The notes beneath the pieces are model-generated. The model made no database searches and was not told the DNA's origin. It saw nothing but the letters and a program-made list of their open reading frames with translations. From positions 434,001-498,000 of the forward strand of contig NZ_JBHULT010000005.1 of the NCBI RefSeq assembly GCF_042684505.1: a stretch of 64,000 nt of DNA. Direction: 5' to 3'. The position numbers and the translations under genes were made by a program. Positions 56,188 to 64,000 of the stretch are shown in pieces. Each line of letters begins with the position of its first letter. Within the stretch, counting starts at the first letter, position 1. This DNA comes from Salinimicrobium flavum (GTDB lineage: Bacteria > Bacteroidota > Bacteroidia > Flavobacteriales > Flavobacteriaceae).

Positions 56188-56215
56188 AAAAAAGCAGCCG
56201 AAAGGCTGCTTTTTT
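56188..56215. terminator. Bidirectional terminator
   Basis: Perfect 12-bp arms AAAAAAGCAGCC (56188-56199) and GGCTGCTTTTTT (56204-56215) around a GAAA tetraloop, between the channel and the convergent DUF4168 gene. Confidence 0.9.
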
Positions 56216-56233
56216 AGTTCTTAAATTATATTG

Positions 56234-56701
56234 TTACTGCTGAAAATGGTCTTTCAGCCGTTGTTGTAATTCAGGATCTGTTTCCAGTTGAGTTGCGATC
56301 TCCTGATATCGCTCTACTGTGAGACCTGACTCCTGAATGATTTCCTCCATGTCTTCCTGAAAATCAAGTTGAATTTTTTCCACTTCTGAAACTATTTCAG
56401 AATATTTTTCCTGTTCCTTTTCTGTAACCTCCACTTCTACGGAAGGGTCCAGAGTTGCCATATGGATCTCGTTAAAGCGTTTTATTTCCATCTCTTCTTC
56501 GGAAATAACCTGGGTCATTTTGACCTGAACCTCCTGGTTCATCATTCTCATTTGCTGAAATGTACCTGCGAACCTGGTGAGTTCATCCTCGCTTACTTCT
56601 GTCTGTACTGCCTGGGTCGCGGGTGCGGTTTGAGCAACTGCCCCTGATCCTGTCACCAAAAAAAGAAGGATGGCGGCAATTTGTTTTGTCCTTAAGATCA
56701 T
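56234..56701 (-). CDS. DUF4168 domain secreted protein
   Basis: A 155-residue periplasmic protein, signal peptide to about SGAVAQ, followed by an all-helical, acidic DUF4168 domain (LTRFAGTFQQMRMM, GLTVERYQEIATQLETDPELQQRL). The function is unknown, but DUF4168 proteins are common secreted helical proteins. It appears monocistronic; the 56702-56877 spacer behind its start shows no other gene. Confidence 0.85.
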   Translation of the reverse strand: MILRTKQIAAILLFLVTGSGAVAQTAPATQAVQTEVSEDELTRFAGTFQQMRMMNQEVQVKMTQVISEEEMEIKRFNEIHMATLDPSVEVEVTEKEQEKYSEIVSEVEKIQLDFQEDMEEIIQESGLTVERYQEIATQLETDPELQQRLKDHFQQ

Positions 56702-56877
56702 AACTGTAATTTTCGGTTAAACCCCAAACCTAAAAAACGAGGGATAAGAGACAAAATAATTGGGAGGCTGTTCAGTGAGTTTTTTAAAACAATTAACTAA
56801 TACAACCCTATCCGGAAGGTCTTAAAGTATTATCGGGATTTACAAATTTATTTCTTGCGGAAAAAGATCCTGATCTT

Positions 56878-58113
56878 CTATTTGGACATTTTCTTAGCCT
56901 TTTGAGTTTCAAATTGGAATGGGACCTGACCATGCACCAGGTCTTCAAAGGTCTCTCTTTGTCTTATAAGATGGGCTTTACCTTCATGCCATAGCACTTC
57001 TGGGGGGCGAAAGCGGGAATTATAATTGCTCGCCATGGAGAAGCAGTACGCCCCGGCATTGTCAAAAGCCAGAATATCTCCCTCTTTTATCTCGGTTATG
57101 CGTCGGTTGCTCGCAAAAGTGTCAGTCTCACAAATATATCCCACCACCGAATAGAAGCGTTCTTTTCCACCCGGATTGGAAATATTGTGGATCTCATGCC
57201 TTGACCCGTAGAGCATAGGTCGTATGAGGTGATTAAAACCACTGTCTACCTGTGCAAAAACAGTGGAGGTTGTTTGTTTGATCACATTTACTTTTACCAG
57301 GAACTTTCCCGATTCGCTTACCAGGAACTTTCCTGGTTCAAAAGCGAGGGAAAGATCCCTGCCATATTCCTTACAAAATTTGTTGAAACGCGCGGAAAGT
57401 TTTTCTCCCAGTTCCTCGATATTGGTCTCTATATCCCCTTCTTTATAAGGCACTTTAAAGCCGCTTCCAAAATCAATGAATTCAAGATCCTTAAAATTCT
57501 TTGCAGTATCGAAAAGGATCTCAGAGGCATAAAGGAAAACTTCAATGTCGAGGATATCACTACCGGTATGCATATGGATGCCGTTAATGTTCATCCCGGT
57601 GTTCTCTACAATGCGCATTAAATGCGGGATCTGGTGAATGGAGATCCCAAATTTGGAATCTATATGACCTACAGAGATATTGGTATTTCCACCGGCCATT
57701 ACGTGGGGATTGATCCTGATGCATACCGGCACCCCAGGGTGTCGGGAACCAAACTGTTCCAGGATCGAAAGATTATCTATATTGATCTGTACGCCCATTT
57801 CCGCAACTTCCTCGATTTCTTCAAGAGATACTCCATTAGGGGTATAAATGATCTTTTTGGGATCTACTCCGGCTTCCAGCCCCAGCTTCACCTCCTGGAT
57901 AGAAACAGTATCCAGCCCGGCTCCCAGACTGTTGAATAATCGCAGGATGCTAAGATTGGAAAGGGCTTTCACGGCATAATTGATCTTCAGGTTCCTAACC
58001 GGTTTAAAAGCATTAATAAGTCTTTTGTACTGAGAAATGATTCTTTCGGAATCATAGATGTAGACGGGACTACCAAATTCTTTAGTGATGTTTATAAGAT
58101 CCTGATTGTTCAT
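56878..58113 (-). CDS. lysA: Diaminopimelate decarboxylase
   Basis: LysA makes lysine from meso-diaminopimelate, the last step of lysine synthesis. The PLP lysine is Lys49 in NYAVKALSNLS, GSGFKVPYKEGD binds the phosphate, HMHTGSDI is part of the site, and the dimer-partner Cys is in GYICETDTFASNR. The 411 residues match the family. Divergent from the LON-domain gene across 213 bases. Confidence 0.94.
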   Translation of the reverse strand: MNNQDLINITKEFGSPVYIYDSERIISQYKRLINAFKPVRNLKINYAVKALSNLSILRLFNSLGAGLDTVSIQEVKLGLEAGVDPKKIIYTPNGVSLEEIEEVAEMGVQINIDNLSILEQFGSRHPGVPVCIRINPHVMAGGNTNISVGHIDSKFGISIHQIPHLMRIVENTGMNINGIHMHTGSDILDIEVFLYASEILFDTAKNFKDLEFIDFGSGFKVPYKEGDIETNIEELGEKLSARFNKFCKEYGRDLSLAFEPGKFLVSESGKFLVKVNVIKQTTSTVFAQVDSGFNHLIRPMLYGSRHEIHNISNPGGKERFYSVVGYICETDTFASNRRITEIKEGDILAFDNAGAYCFSMASNYNSRFRPPEVLWHEGKAHLIRQRETFEDLVHGQVPFQFETQKAKKMSK

Positions 58114-58326
58114 GGTAATAGATTTAAAAATGCAAAAGTAAAGCAGATTTCCCTGACGGCAGTACAGCCGGTTTAAAATTAACCAATTCTAACAATTTGT
58201 TATTTTTAAAGATATTAGATCCGAACAGGAAAATGTTCAAATTGAAAGTAAGGTTTAAAAAACCGACTTTCATCAGGAAAATAAAGAAAAGATTTTTGTA
58301 TTTTACATTTTGTAAATCAGTCAGTT

Positions 58327-58980
58327 ATGACCTCTCGATTAGCATTGTTCCCTCTGCAAAGTGTAGTCTTTCCTGGTGAAAAATTACCATTGCACATCTT
58401 TGAAGAACGTTACAAGCAGTTAATTAATGATTGTGAAGCTACCGGCCTCACTTTCGGGATCCCTGTATACCTCAATGACCGTCTTGAATATGGCACCGAA
58501 GTAGAATTATCTCAGGTGGCAAAGACTTATCCTTCCGGGGCCAGGGATGTGATCTGCAAAGGCCTTAGGGTATTCAGGATCACCGAGTTTGATCACAAGG
58601 AAAAAGGAAAGATCTATGCAGGGGGCAATGTGGAATTCATTGAAGATATTGATGATCCTGAAGAGGAACAAACCCTGCAATTGATCGACCTGATAGGAGA
58701 ACTTTATCTTCATCTCGAAGTACCTGCACCTGTAATGGACCGTAAAACCTTCCGAAGCTATACTCTCGCCCATAAAATAGGCCTATCCCTTGAGCAGGAG
58801 TATACCCTCCTGAAACTGCGGTCAGAAAAAGATCGTCTTTCCTATTTAATAAACCACCTCTTGATCACCATACCCATTGTGCAGGAAATGAACCGTACAA
58901 AATACATCATCGAACTCAATGGTCATTTTCGGAATTTTGATCCCCTGGATTTTACTGAATTCCGGCTTCGCCAGAAGTGA
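58327..58980 (+). CDS. LON substrate-binding domain protein
   Basis: A 217-residue protein made only of the N-terminal substrate-binding domain of Lon, without ATPase or protease parts. The signature is LALFPLQSVVFPGEKLPLHIFEERYKQLI, and the C-terminal helical part (LLKLRSEKDRLSYLINHLLITIP) follows. Such stand-alone proteins are common in Bacteroidota and of unknown function. It lies 107 bases before sucC, which has its own promoter. Confidence 0.9.
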   Translation: MTSRLALFPLQSVVFPGEKLPLHIFEERYKQLINDCEATGLTFGIPVYLNDRLEYGTEVELSQVAKTYPSGARDVICKGLRVFRITEFDHKEKGKIYAGGNVEFIEDIDDPEEEQTLQLIDLIGELYLHLEVPAPVMDRKTFRSYTLAHKIGLSLEQEYTLLKLRSEKDRLSYLINHLLITIPIVQEMNRTKYIIELNGHFRNFDPLDFTEFRLRQK

Positions 58981-59021
58981 AATAAACCTTGTTTCAAAGG
59001 CCTTTCTGCAGAAGAAAAAAG

Positions 59022-59054
59022 ATTGGCAGAATCCTATAATGTTTGTTACTTTTG
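59022..59054 (+). promoter_or_regulatory. sucC promoter
   Basis: ATTG (59022-59025) and TACTTTTG (59047-59054) lie 21 bases apart, matching the Bacteroidota -33 (TTTG) and -7 (TAnnTTTG) elements. Transcription would start near 59060, giving a leader of about 28 bases. Confidence 0.6.
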
Positions 59055-59087
59055 TGAACCTAATAAACACAGAAGAAACACCTCATT

Positions 59088-60281
59088 ATGAACATACACG
59101 AATATCAAGGAAAAGAGATATTGAGCAGCTTTGGCGTACGCGTACAAAGAGGTATCGTTGCACAAGATGCTAAAGAGGCAGTAGATGCTGCAAAAAAACT
59201 TACTGAACAAACCGGAACCGGATGGCATGTAATCAAAGCCCAGGTTCACGCAGGTGGTCGTGGTAAAGGCGGGGGAGTGAAACTTGCAAAAAACCTTCAG
59301 GAGGTAGAAGAGATTGCAGGACAGATCATAGGGATGAACCTTGTGACTCCACAGACTTCTGCGGAAGGTAAAAAAGTGCACCAGGTATTGGTGGCTGAGG
59401 ATGTATACTATCCGGGAGACAATGAGCCGGAAGAATATTATATGTCAGTTCTTTTAAACCGTGCTACGGGTAAGAACATGATCATGTACTCCACTGAAGG
59501 AGGAATGGATATTGAGACTGTGGCAGAGCAGACACCACACCTGATTTTTAATGAAGAGATCGATCCCGCAGTTGGACTGATGCCTTTCCAGGCAAGAAGG
59601 ATCGCTTTTAACCTTGGACTAAGCGGTGCTGCTTTTAAGGAAATGACCAAATTCGTTATGGCTCTTTATGAGGCTTATTCTAAATCTGATTCGGCGCTGT
59701 TTGAAATCAATCCTGTTCTTAAAACAAGTGATGATAAGATCATGGCCGTTGATGCCAAGGTAACTATAGATGATAATGCCCTTTTTCGTCATAAAGATTA
59801 TGCAGAGATGCGTGATGTGCGTGAAGAGAACCCGGTTGAGGTCGAAGCGAGAGCTGTTGGGCTTAATTATGTAGACCTTGACGGGAACGTAGGCTGTATG
59901 GTAAATGGGGCAGGCCTTGCAATGGCAACTATGGACCTTATCAAACAGGCCGGTGGAGAACCAGCTAACTTCCTTGATGTTGGAGGTACAGCCGATGCGA
60001 AGAGAGTAGAGGAGGCATTCCGATTGATCCTTAAGGATGAAAAAGTAAAAGCTATCCTCATCAATATTTTTGGAGGTATTGTTAGATGTGACCGTGTTGC
60101 CCAGGGTATCGTAGATGCTTATAAGAATATGGGAGACGCGATCAAAGTACCTATTATTGTTCGCTTACAGGGAACAAATGCAGATATCGCAAAAGAAATC
60201 ATTGACAACAGTGGACTTGATGTTCATAGTGCCGTTGAGTTCCAGGAAGCTGCAGACAAAGTACACGAAGTACTGGCGTAA
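59088..60281 (+). CDS. sucC: Succinyl-CoA synthetase beta subunit (ADP-forming)
   Basis: SucC is the ATP-grasp subunit of succinyl-CoA synthetase in the citric acid cycle; it forms a complex with SucD. MNIHEYQGKEILSSFGV is the typical start, AQVHAGGRGKGGGVKLAK and ALFEINPVL are nucleotide-site words, and LINIFGGIVRCDRVAQGIV is the subunit's conserved C-terminal signature. 397 residues. sucD is not in the window; a terminator follows directly, so the two subunit genes are unlinked here, as often in this phylum. Confidence 0.96.
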   Translation: MNIHEYQGKEILSSFGVRVQRGIVAQDAKEAVDAAKKLTEQTGTGWHVIKAQVHAGGRGKGGGVKLAKNLQEVEEIAGQIIGMNLVTPQTSAEGKKVHQVLVAEDVYYPGDNEPEEYYMSVLLNRATGKNMIMYSTEGGMDIETVAEQTPHLIFNEEIDPAVGLMPFQARRIAFNLGLSGAAFKEMTKFVMALYEAYSKSDSALFEINPVLKTSDDKIMAVDAKVTIDDNALFRHKDYAEMRDVREENPVEVEARAVGLNYVDLDGNVGCMVNGAGLAMATMDLIKQAGGEPANFLDVGGTADAKRVEEAFRLILKDEKVKAILINIFGGIVRCDRVAQGIVDAYKNMGDAIKVPIIVRLQGTNADIAKEIIDNSGLDVHSAVEFQEAADKVHEVLA

Positions 60282-60303
60282 CACAGTTTTTCTATATAGA
60301 TTT

Positions 60304-60333
60304 AAAAGTCCCGGTCTTGCCGGGACTTTTTTT
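60304..60333 (+). terminator. sucC terminator
   Basis: Perfect 11-bp arms AAAAGTCCCGG (60304-60314) and CCGGGACTTTT (60320-60330) around TCTTG, followed by more T. Confidence 0.9.
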
Positions 60334-60408
60334 ATGCCTGAAGTTTATGCTAAAAATTTGTTAAATATAAATTAGGCCTGTAACCTAATGGTGGCTCCTC
60401 AGTCTTTG

Positions 60409-60429
60409 AAGTATATCATCAATCAATCT
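60409..60429 (+). repeat. Leader repeat, copy 1
   Basis: A 21-base word beginning AAGTATATCATCAATC, identical to 60933-60953, sits 22 bases before the first small secreted gene. It is likely a shared promoter or untranslated leader. The identity is far above what the flanking spacers show. Confidence 0.75.
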
Positions 60430-60451
60430 AAAAACTTTAAACTTTAGTACT

Positions 60452-60796
60452 ATGAAAACTTTAAAAACTGTATTTGTCGCCTTAGCTATCTGTTTGACCA
60501 CTTCAATGTTCGCAGATTCCAATCCTGTATCCAAAGAGGTTAGCACCACCTCTATTTCTCAGGAAATTGAAAAAATGCTTTTTGATTCTCAACTGGTAAT
60601 TGAGGAGGAATTTAAAGTAACCGTCATTTTTCAGGTTACCGGAGATAAAAGGATAGAAATCCTTTCTGTTAATTCCCCGAATCAGGAAGTGAATACCTTT
60701 ATTCAAAGAAGATTACAAAACAGAAAATTGCACAGTGAATGTTTGTCTTCAGACCAGATTTATGCATTACCTATCAATATGCAGTCCCTGGAGTAG
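60452..60796 (+). CDS. Small secreted TonB-C-like protein
   Basis: A 114-residue secreted protein with signal peptide MKTLKTVFVALAICLTTSMFA. The mature part has the beta-alpha-beta order of a TonB C-terminal-like domain: VTVIFQVTGDKRIEILSV, a helix VNTFIQRRLQN, then YALPINM. It lacks a membrane anchor and a proline-rich linker, so it is not a TonB itself. Paralogue of the gene at 60969, with the same 21-base leader. Function unknown. Confidence 0.7.
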   Translation: MKTLKTVFVALAICLTTSMFADSNPVSKEVSTTSISQEIEKMLFDSQLVIEEEFKVTVIFQVTGDKRIEILSVNSPNQEVNTFIQRRLQNRKLHSECLSSDQIYALPINMQSLE

Positions 60797-60813
60797 AAAA
60801 AATTTCAGCTTTT

Positions 60814-60840
60814 AAACCCGGCCAATGAGCCGGGTTTTTT
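60814..60840 (+). terminator. Terminator of first small secreted gene
   Basis: Arms AAACCCGG (60814-60821) and CCGGGTTT (60830-60837) with T's after. It separates the two paralogues into different transcripts. Confidence 0.85.
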
Positions 60841-60932
60841 TATGGTGTTCCATTTCAAATTTTTGTAATCTATTAAAGATCAGTTAAAAAAGTGTGGAGT
60901 AGTGTAACGAAAGAGATTTGGGAAAGTCTATT

Positions 60933-60953
60933 AAGTATATCATCAATCAATCT
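60933..60953 (+). repeat. Leader repeat, copy 2
   Basis: Identical to 60409-60429; ends 15 bases before the second small secreted gene. Both copies stand at the same relative place, so the gene and its control region were probably duplicated together. Confidence 0.75.
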
Positions 60954-60968
60954 TAAAATCAGACTGTT

Positions 60969-61298
60969 ATGAAAACTTTTGTATTATCTCTCGTATTGAC
61001 AATCTCACTGAGTATTAACTTTGATAATGCTCCTGCTTTGAATTTTATTAATCCGGATTCTCTTTCTGCGGAAGTTGAAAAATTGCTTGACGAAGCCACT
61101 TGTGGGGCAGAAAAGGATCTTACCGTAATCTTGTTCTTTTCAGTTTCTGAAGATCAAAAAATTCAGAGCTTACGTGTAGCTTCCACAGACCTTGAACTTA
61201 ATGACCTGATTCAGAAAAAGTTCGAAAATACAGAACTTCCCGGGGATTCCTGGCGAATGGATAAGATCTATGAGCTTAAGGTCGAACATAAAGCATGA
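60969..61298 (+). CDS. Small secreted TonB-C-like protein (paralogue)
   Basis: A 109-residue paralogue of the gene at 60452. A signal peptide ends near SLSIN. The mature part has LTVILFFSVSEDQKIQSLRV, LNDLIQKKFENTEL and KIYELKVEHK, the same strand-helix-strand order. The pair is diverged in sequence but shares length, leader and terminator style. No function is recognised. Confidence 0.7.
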   Translation: MKTFVLSLVLTISLSINFDNAPALNFINPDSLSAEVEKLLDEATCGAEKDLTVILFFSVSEDQKIQSLRVASTDLELNDLIQKKFENTELPGDSWRMDKIYELKVEHKA

Positions 61299-61318
61299 AA
61301 AAATTCTGTGTGCAATTC

Positions 61319-61351
61319 AGATCCCGGGTTTTTATACCGGGATCTTTTTTA
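61319..61351. terminator. Terminator between paralogue and cysH
   Basis: Arms AGATCCCGG (61319-61327) and CCGGGATCT (61337-61345), nine-base loop, T-run after. Likely acts for the plus-strand gene; the convergent cysH stop at 61349 lies inside the T-run. Confidence 0.8.
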
Positions 61352-62038
61352 TAGGTGCAGGCCGCACTCTGTTTTTGGGTTGTTGTTCCACCTGCCGTTA
61401 CGTGCATCTCCGGCAACGGTACAATGAGTACAACCTATAGAATTATAACCTTTGGCCACCAGCGGGTGATACGGCAGGTCATGTTCTTTAATAAAATTGT
61501 CGCGCTCCTCTTTGGAAACATCCAGTAAGGGGTAGAATTTAAGGATCTCTCCACGGTGTTCAAAAATGTCCAGGCTGGCCCTGTGATCACTTTGCCATTC
61601 CATGAGTCCGCTCACCCATACATTATACTTTGATTTAATGCGGTCAAGCGGCTTCACCTTATTGATATAGCAACAAAAATCGGGGTTCTTTTTCCAGGTT
61701 TCGTCTGCGGTGGTAAAATCGTGTTCTTCCTTGATCGCGCTGACAGATATCACCTGCAGGCCATAACGCTCACTTAGTTCCCCCTTATACTTCAGGGTTT
61801 CTTCGAAGTGATAACCTGTATCTATAAAATATACGGGTTGATCTCTTTTGATATCAGAGAAGAGCTTCAGTAAGAAAGCCGAGGTGGCAGCAAAGGAACT
61901 GGTGAGCATGATCTCATCCTGTGAAAAGTCGTTATATAACTCCCTGATACGTTCGTCTAAAGTAAGATCCTTGTATTTCTTGTTCAGGAGGGTAATTTCG
62001 TGTTCCGTGAAAATTCTTTTTTCTGCGGTTTCGTTCAT
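61349..62038 (-). CDS. cysH: Assimilatory APS/PAPS reductase
   Basis: The enzyme reduces adenylylsulfate to sulfite in cysteine synthesis. It has the paired cysteines Cys122-Cys123 (PDFCCYINK) and Cys203-Cys206 (GCTHCT), the iron-sulfur pattern of APS-reducing rather than PAPS-reducing enzymes, plus the catalytic Cys225 in ECGLHL at the C terminus. The 229 residues match the APS type. The downstream member of a pair with DUF1456, separated by only five bases; no sulfite reductase or ATP sulfurylase is in the window. Confidence 0.9.
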   Translation of the reverse strand: MNETAEKRIFTEHEITLLNKKYKDLTLDERIRELYNDFSQDEIMLTSSFAATSAFLLKLFSDIKRDQPVYFIDTGYHFEETLKYKGELSERYGLQVISVSAIKEEHDFTTADETWKKNPDFCCYINKVKPLDRIKSKYNVWVSGLMEWQSDHRASLDIFEHRGEILKFYPLLDVSKEERDNFIKEHDLPYHPLVAKGYNSIGCTHCTVAGDARNGRWNNNPKTECGLHL

Positions 62039-62043
62039 AGACC

Positions 62044-62307
62044 TTATTTCTTTTCCTCCTTTTTCTTCTTATCCTCCTTTTTTGGAAGTGGCCCCCGTTT
62101 GTAGATAACCAAACCGTTAAGGAAATTCCTCAGAAACTGGTCTCCGCATTCCATATACTTGGGGTGATCCTCACTTCTGAAAATGGCACCAATTTCACTT
62201 TTTGTAACCTTGAAATCTACCAGCGAGCATATATGTACTATATCCTCATCGCGAAGTTTTAAGGCGACCCTTAATTTTTTAAATATATCATTGTTGGAAA
62301 GAGGCAT
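62044..62307 (-). CDS. DUF1456 (YehS-like) family protein, single domain
   Basis: An 87-residue protein matching the second of the two DUF1456 repeats of E. coli YehS: NNDIFKKLRVALKLRDEDI, then SEDHPKYMECGDQFLRNFLNGLV. The C terminus is a Lys/Glu-rich tail. Only one repeat is present, about half the length of YehS. The function is unknown. It precedes cysH on the same strand and shares its operon. Confidence 0.75.
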   Translation of the reverse strand: MPLSNNDIFKKLRVALKLRDEDIVHICSLVDFKVTKSEIGAIFRSEDHPKYMECGDQFLRNFLNGLVIYKRGPLPKKEDKKKKEEKK

Positions 62308-62448
62308 ACTTCAGTGTTTTGTTTGTCGGGAATCGCGGGTAAAAATACATAAGTTTAATAACCCACTGAAGCACTTCAATAAATTTAACCACCAATATTA
62401 AGATTTTTTTGTCTTAAATGCCATAAAGTCATGAATAACATCTTGATT

Positions 62449-62465
62449 TAAGACATAATGTCTTA
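62449..62465. promoter_or_regulatory. Palindromic operator-like site upstream of hsp20
   Basis: TAAGACATAATGTCTTA is a perfect 7-bp inverted repeat with a three-base centre, 60 bases before the hsp20 ATG. Another TGTCTTAA half-site starts near 62409. It is not the HrcA CIRCE element (TTAGCACTC-N9-GAGTGCTAA). A heat-shock or stress repressor is the most natural guess. Confidence 0.5.
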
Positions 62466-62525
62466 TTTTTTGCGGTGGTATTTTGTTTGCTAATGGATAA
62501 ATGAAAAACCTTAAAATTTAAAAAT

Positions 62526-62969
62526 ATGAGCTTAATAAAAAGAAATGAGGCCAATTGGCTGCCATCAGTTTTTGACGATATGTTTAAGACTGATTGGTTA
62601 GGAGGAACAACCAATGTGAACAGTATAGGAACCAGTATTCCTGCTGTGAATATTCAGGAGAGCGATGACAACTTCATGGTTGCAGTAGCGGCTCCCGGTA
62701 TGACCAGGGAAGATTTCCAGATCGAATTGGACAATGATGTGTTAACCATTTCTTCTGAACAGAAAAAAGAAGAAGAAAAGACTGAAAAGAACGGTAGGTT
62801 TACCCGAAGGGAGTTTAGTTACAACAATTTCAAACGGTCATTTAGCCTTCCTGAAACCGTAGACAGTGAAAAGATCTCAGCAACTTATAACAACGGAGTT
62901 CTTGAGATCATGCTGCCTAAAAAAGATGAGGCTAAGGTACAGCCAAAGAGAATGATCGAGATCGGGTAA
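62526..62969 (+). CDS. Hsp20/alpha-crystallin family small heat-shock protein
   Basis: A 147-residue ATP-independent chaperone holding unfolded proteins. The alpha-crystallin domain occupies about residues 37-140: DDNFMVAVAAPGMTREDFQI, FTRREFSYNNFKRSFSLPE and NGVLEIMLPK. The C-terminal I-x-I tail is not clear. It has its own terminator and a palindrome-containing 218-base promoter spacer shared with the DUF1456-cysH operon. Confidence 0.93.
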   Translation: MSLIKRNEANWLPSVFDDMFKTDWLGGTTNVNSIGTSIPAVNIQESDDNFMVAVAAPGMTREDFQIELDNDVLTISSEQKKEEEKTEKNGRFTRREFSYNNFKRSFSLPETVDSEKISATYNNGVLEIMLPKKDEAKVQPKRMIEIG

Positions 62970-62990
62970 TCAAAGGTCTCAGAAATGATG

Positions 62991-63022
62991 AAAAAACGCT
63001 CCTTTCCCTGGAGCGTTTTTTT
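62991..63022 (+). terminator. hsp20 terminator
   Basis: Perfect 12-base arms, AAAAAACGCTCC (62991-63002) and GGAGCGTTTTTT (63010-63021), loop TTTCCCT. Confidence 0.9.
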
Positions 63023-63059
63023 ATTGGGTTAAAACCCCGGGGAGGGGCAGTATTTAAGT

Positions 63060-63172
63060 CTCCACCTTTAGGTGGAGGTGATTCAATAAGCATTTTATCT
63101 TAAATGGAAAATGAATTGCCTCCCGATGGATTCGGAGGTTAACAATATTTACTTATAAAAGGGCTTTAGCCC
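63060..63172. repeat. Cluster of intergenic hairpins
   Basis: Three small hairpins lie between hsp20 and iorA: CTCCACC/GGTGGAG with TTTA loop (63060-63077), CCTCC/GGAGG (63119-63138), and GGGC/GCCC with TTTA loop (63161-63172). The 'CTTTAG' centre is shared by the first and third. Within this 430-base spacer no gene was found; the remaining part up to 63401 is AT-rich with no further feature. Confidence 0.5.
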
Positions 63173-63401
63173 AATATCTCTCAAAAATGTCATTTGTTAA
63201 ACCTGTTATCTGGGGGTAATAATTTATCGTTGAATGCACTTTGGAAAGGTGAAAATTTTCCGGTTTGTAATAGATCACCGCATGATGAAGATCATACTCT
63301 AATAATCCTGATCCTTTTAAATTAGTTGCACAACTAAATAGTTTAAGGGATGTCGATGAAGATCAGAACATACCTACCATATAAAAACAAAATTCCAACA
63401 G

Positions 63402-64000
63402 ATGAAACGTTTACTTTTAGGTAATGAAGCACTTGCTCAGGGAAGTATCGACGCAGGTTTGTCAGGGGTGTATGCTTATCCCGGCACACCTTCAACTGAA
63501 ATAACCGAATATATTCAAAAGTCAAAACTTGCAAAGGAATTAAAGATACACACGACCTGGTCTGTTAATGAAAAAACCGCCATGGAAGCTGCTTTAGGTA
63601 TGTCCTATGTAGGCAAGAGAGCTATGGTGGTCATGAAGCATGTAGGTTTAAATGTGGCATCAGATGTTTTTATGAATATGGCTGTTTCCGGGGTAAATGG
63701 CGGTCTTGTAGTGGTAGTAGCAGATGACCCTTCAATGCATTCCTCGCAGAATGAACAGGATTCGCGTTTTTATGGAAAATTTGCGATGATCCCTATCCTG
63801 GAACCCTCAAATCAGCAGGAAGCCTATGATATTATGGTATATGCCTTTGATCTCTCTGAAGACTTGAAATTACCTGTATTGGTAAGAATGGTCACCCGTT
63901 TATCGCATTCCCGCGCAGGTATAGAAATAACGGAAAGGCGTAAACAAAACGATATAAATTTACCTTCAGATACGTCCCGATTTGCTTTACTACCTATGAA
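63402..64000 (+). CDS. iorA: Indolepyruvate ferredoxin oxidoreductase alpha subunit (5' part)
   Basis: The start of a thiamine-diphosphate enzyme that oxidises aryl pyruvates with ferredoxin. The first 199 residues show the family words EALAQGSIDAG, YPGTPSTEIT and TWSVNEKTAMEAALG, and VMKHVGLNVASDVF. The gene runs off the right edge, so the C-terminal half is not seen and the iorB partner is expected downstream. ATG at 63402 is preceded by an A-rich leader. Confidence 0.85.
   Translation, partial: MKRLLLGNEALAQGSIDAGLSGVYAYPGTPSTEITEYIQKSKLAKELKIHTTWSVNEKTAMEAALGMSYVGKRAMVVMKHVGLNVASDVFMNMAVSGVNGGLVVVVADDPSMHSSQNEQDSRFYGKFAMIPILEPSNQQEAYDIMVYAFDLSEDLKLPVLVRMVTRLSHSRAGIEITERRKQNDINLPSDTSRFALLPM

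Noticed and set aside
62044..62307. Truncated DUF1456 pseudogene
   Set aside because: Although only one of YehS's two repeats is present, the frame is clean, starts at ATG and ends in a typical basic tail, so a natural single-domain version is likelier.

Overview
The window reads as a chromosomal segment of a Bacteroidota bacterium, most likely a marine member of the Flavobacteriaceae. Supporting signs are the CarboxypepD-type TonB-dependent receptor, lipoproteins whose mature end is C-S-D-D-D-D (the flavobacterial surface-export signal), TAnnTTTG-type promoters, weak Shine-Dalgarno sequences, a bacillithiol gene (bshC), a YidC of about 617 residues and DUF922, DUF4168 and fasciclin proteins. 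No rRNA, tRNA, CRISPR array, prophage or intact insertion sequence was seen. The base composition looks even throughout and most genes are ordinary chromosomal ones.

Layout. 1-315: a non-coding flank with hairpins and a short tandem repeat. 315-4095 (minus): class I aldolase, then a three-gene operon (TVP38 membrane protein, cysteine-desulfurase-like enzyme, TIGR02117 protein). 4358-9862 (plus): a phosphate operon of OprP-like porin, pstS, pstC, pstA, pstB and phoU, preceded by a Pho-box-like repeat and a possible small RNA. Converging on it (10026-14818, minus) is a TonB-dependent receptor plus an internally duplicated beta-helix lipoprotein. 15049-24643: a large VPS10-like beta-propeller protein and an M14 peptidase / Ca-Na antiporter / M16 peptidase operon. 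24761-27759: bshC and a PLP decarboxylase. 27760-28796: a DUF2071 gene broken by two one-base insertions, and a small membrane ORF. 29650-36244: guaA, a LysM/periplasmic-binding protein, an OsmC protein, a DUF922 protein, a nitronate monooxygenase-like protein and mnmA. 36419-39427: surface lipoproteins, a MORN-repeat protein and a fasciclin protein. 39524-45888: yidC, pyrG, DUF3820, GH3 enzyme and a HExxH lipoprotein. 46033-47534: a Fpg/Nei glycosylase and DUF72. 47801-52867: a five-gene Lol-like operon. 53064-58113: MBL hydrolase, erythromycin-esterase-like protein, ion channel, DUF4168 and lysA. 58327-64000: LON-domain protein, sucC, two small secreted paralogues, an APS reductase (cysH), DUF1456, hsp20 and the start of iorA.

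How genes work together. The porin and Pst-PhoU form one phosphate uptake pathway from the outer membrane inwards. The facing TonB receptor / beta-helix pair could be a high-affinity outer-membrane partner for a phosphorus compound, since its promoter region shares sequence words with the pst promoter; that is inference. The 47801-52867 operon combines a LolA-like carrier, two LolC/E-like permeases, a LolD-like ATPase and a beta-barrel protein, and looks like a dedicated route for moving a lipid or lipoprotein to the outer membrane. It is the strongest candidate here for an undescribed system.

Signs of gene decay are notable: the double-frameshift DUF2071 gene, a 3' fragment of an MBL-hydrolase paralogue (47531-47692), and a collapsed ion-channel copy (52919-53063) that keeps only the two ends of its neighbour at 55215.
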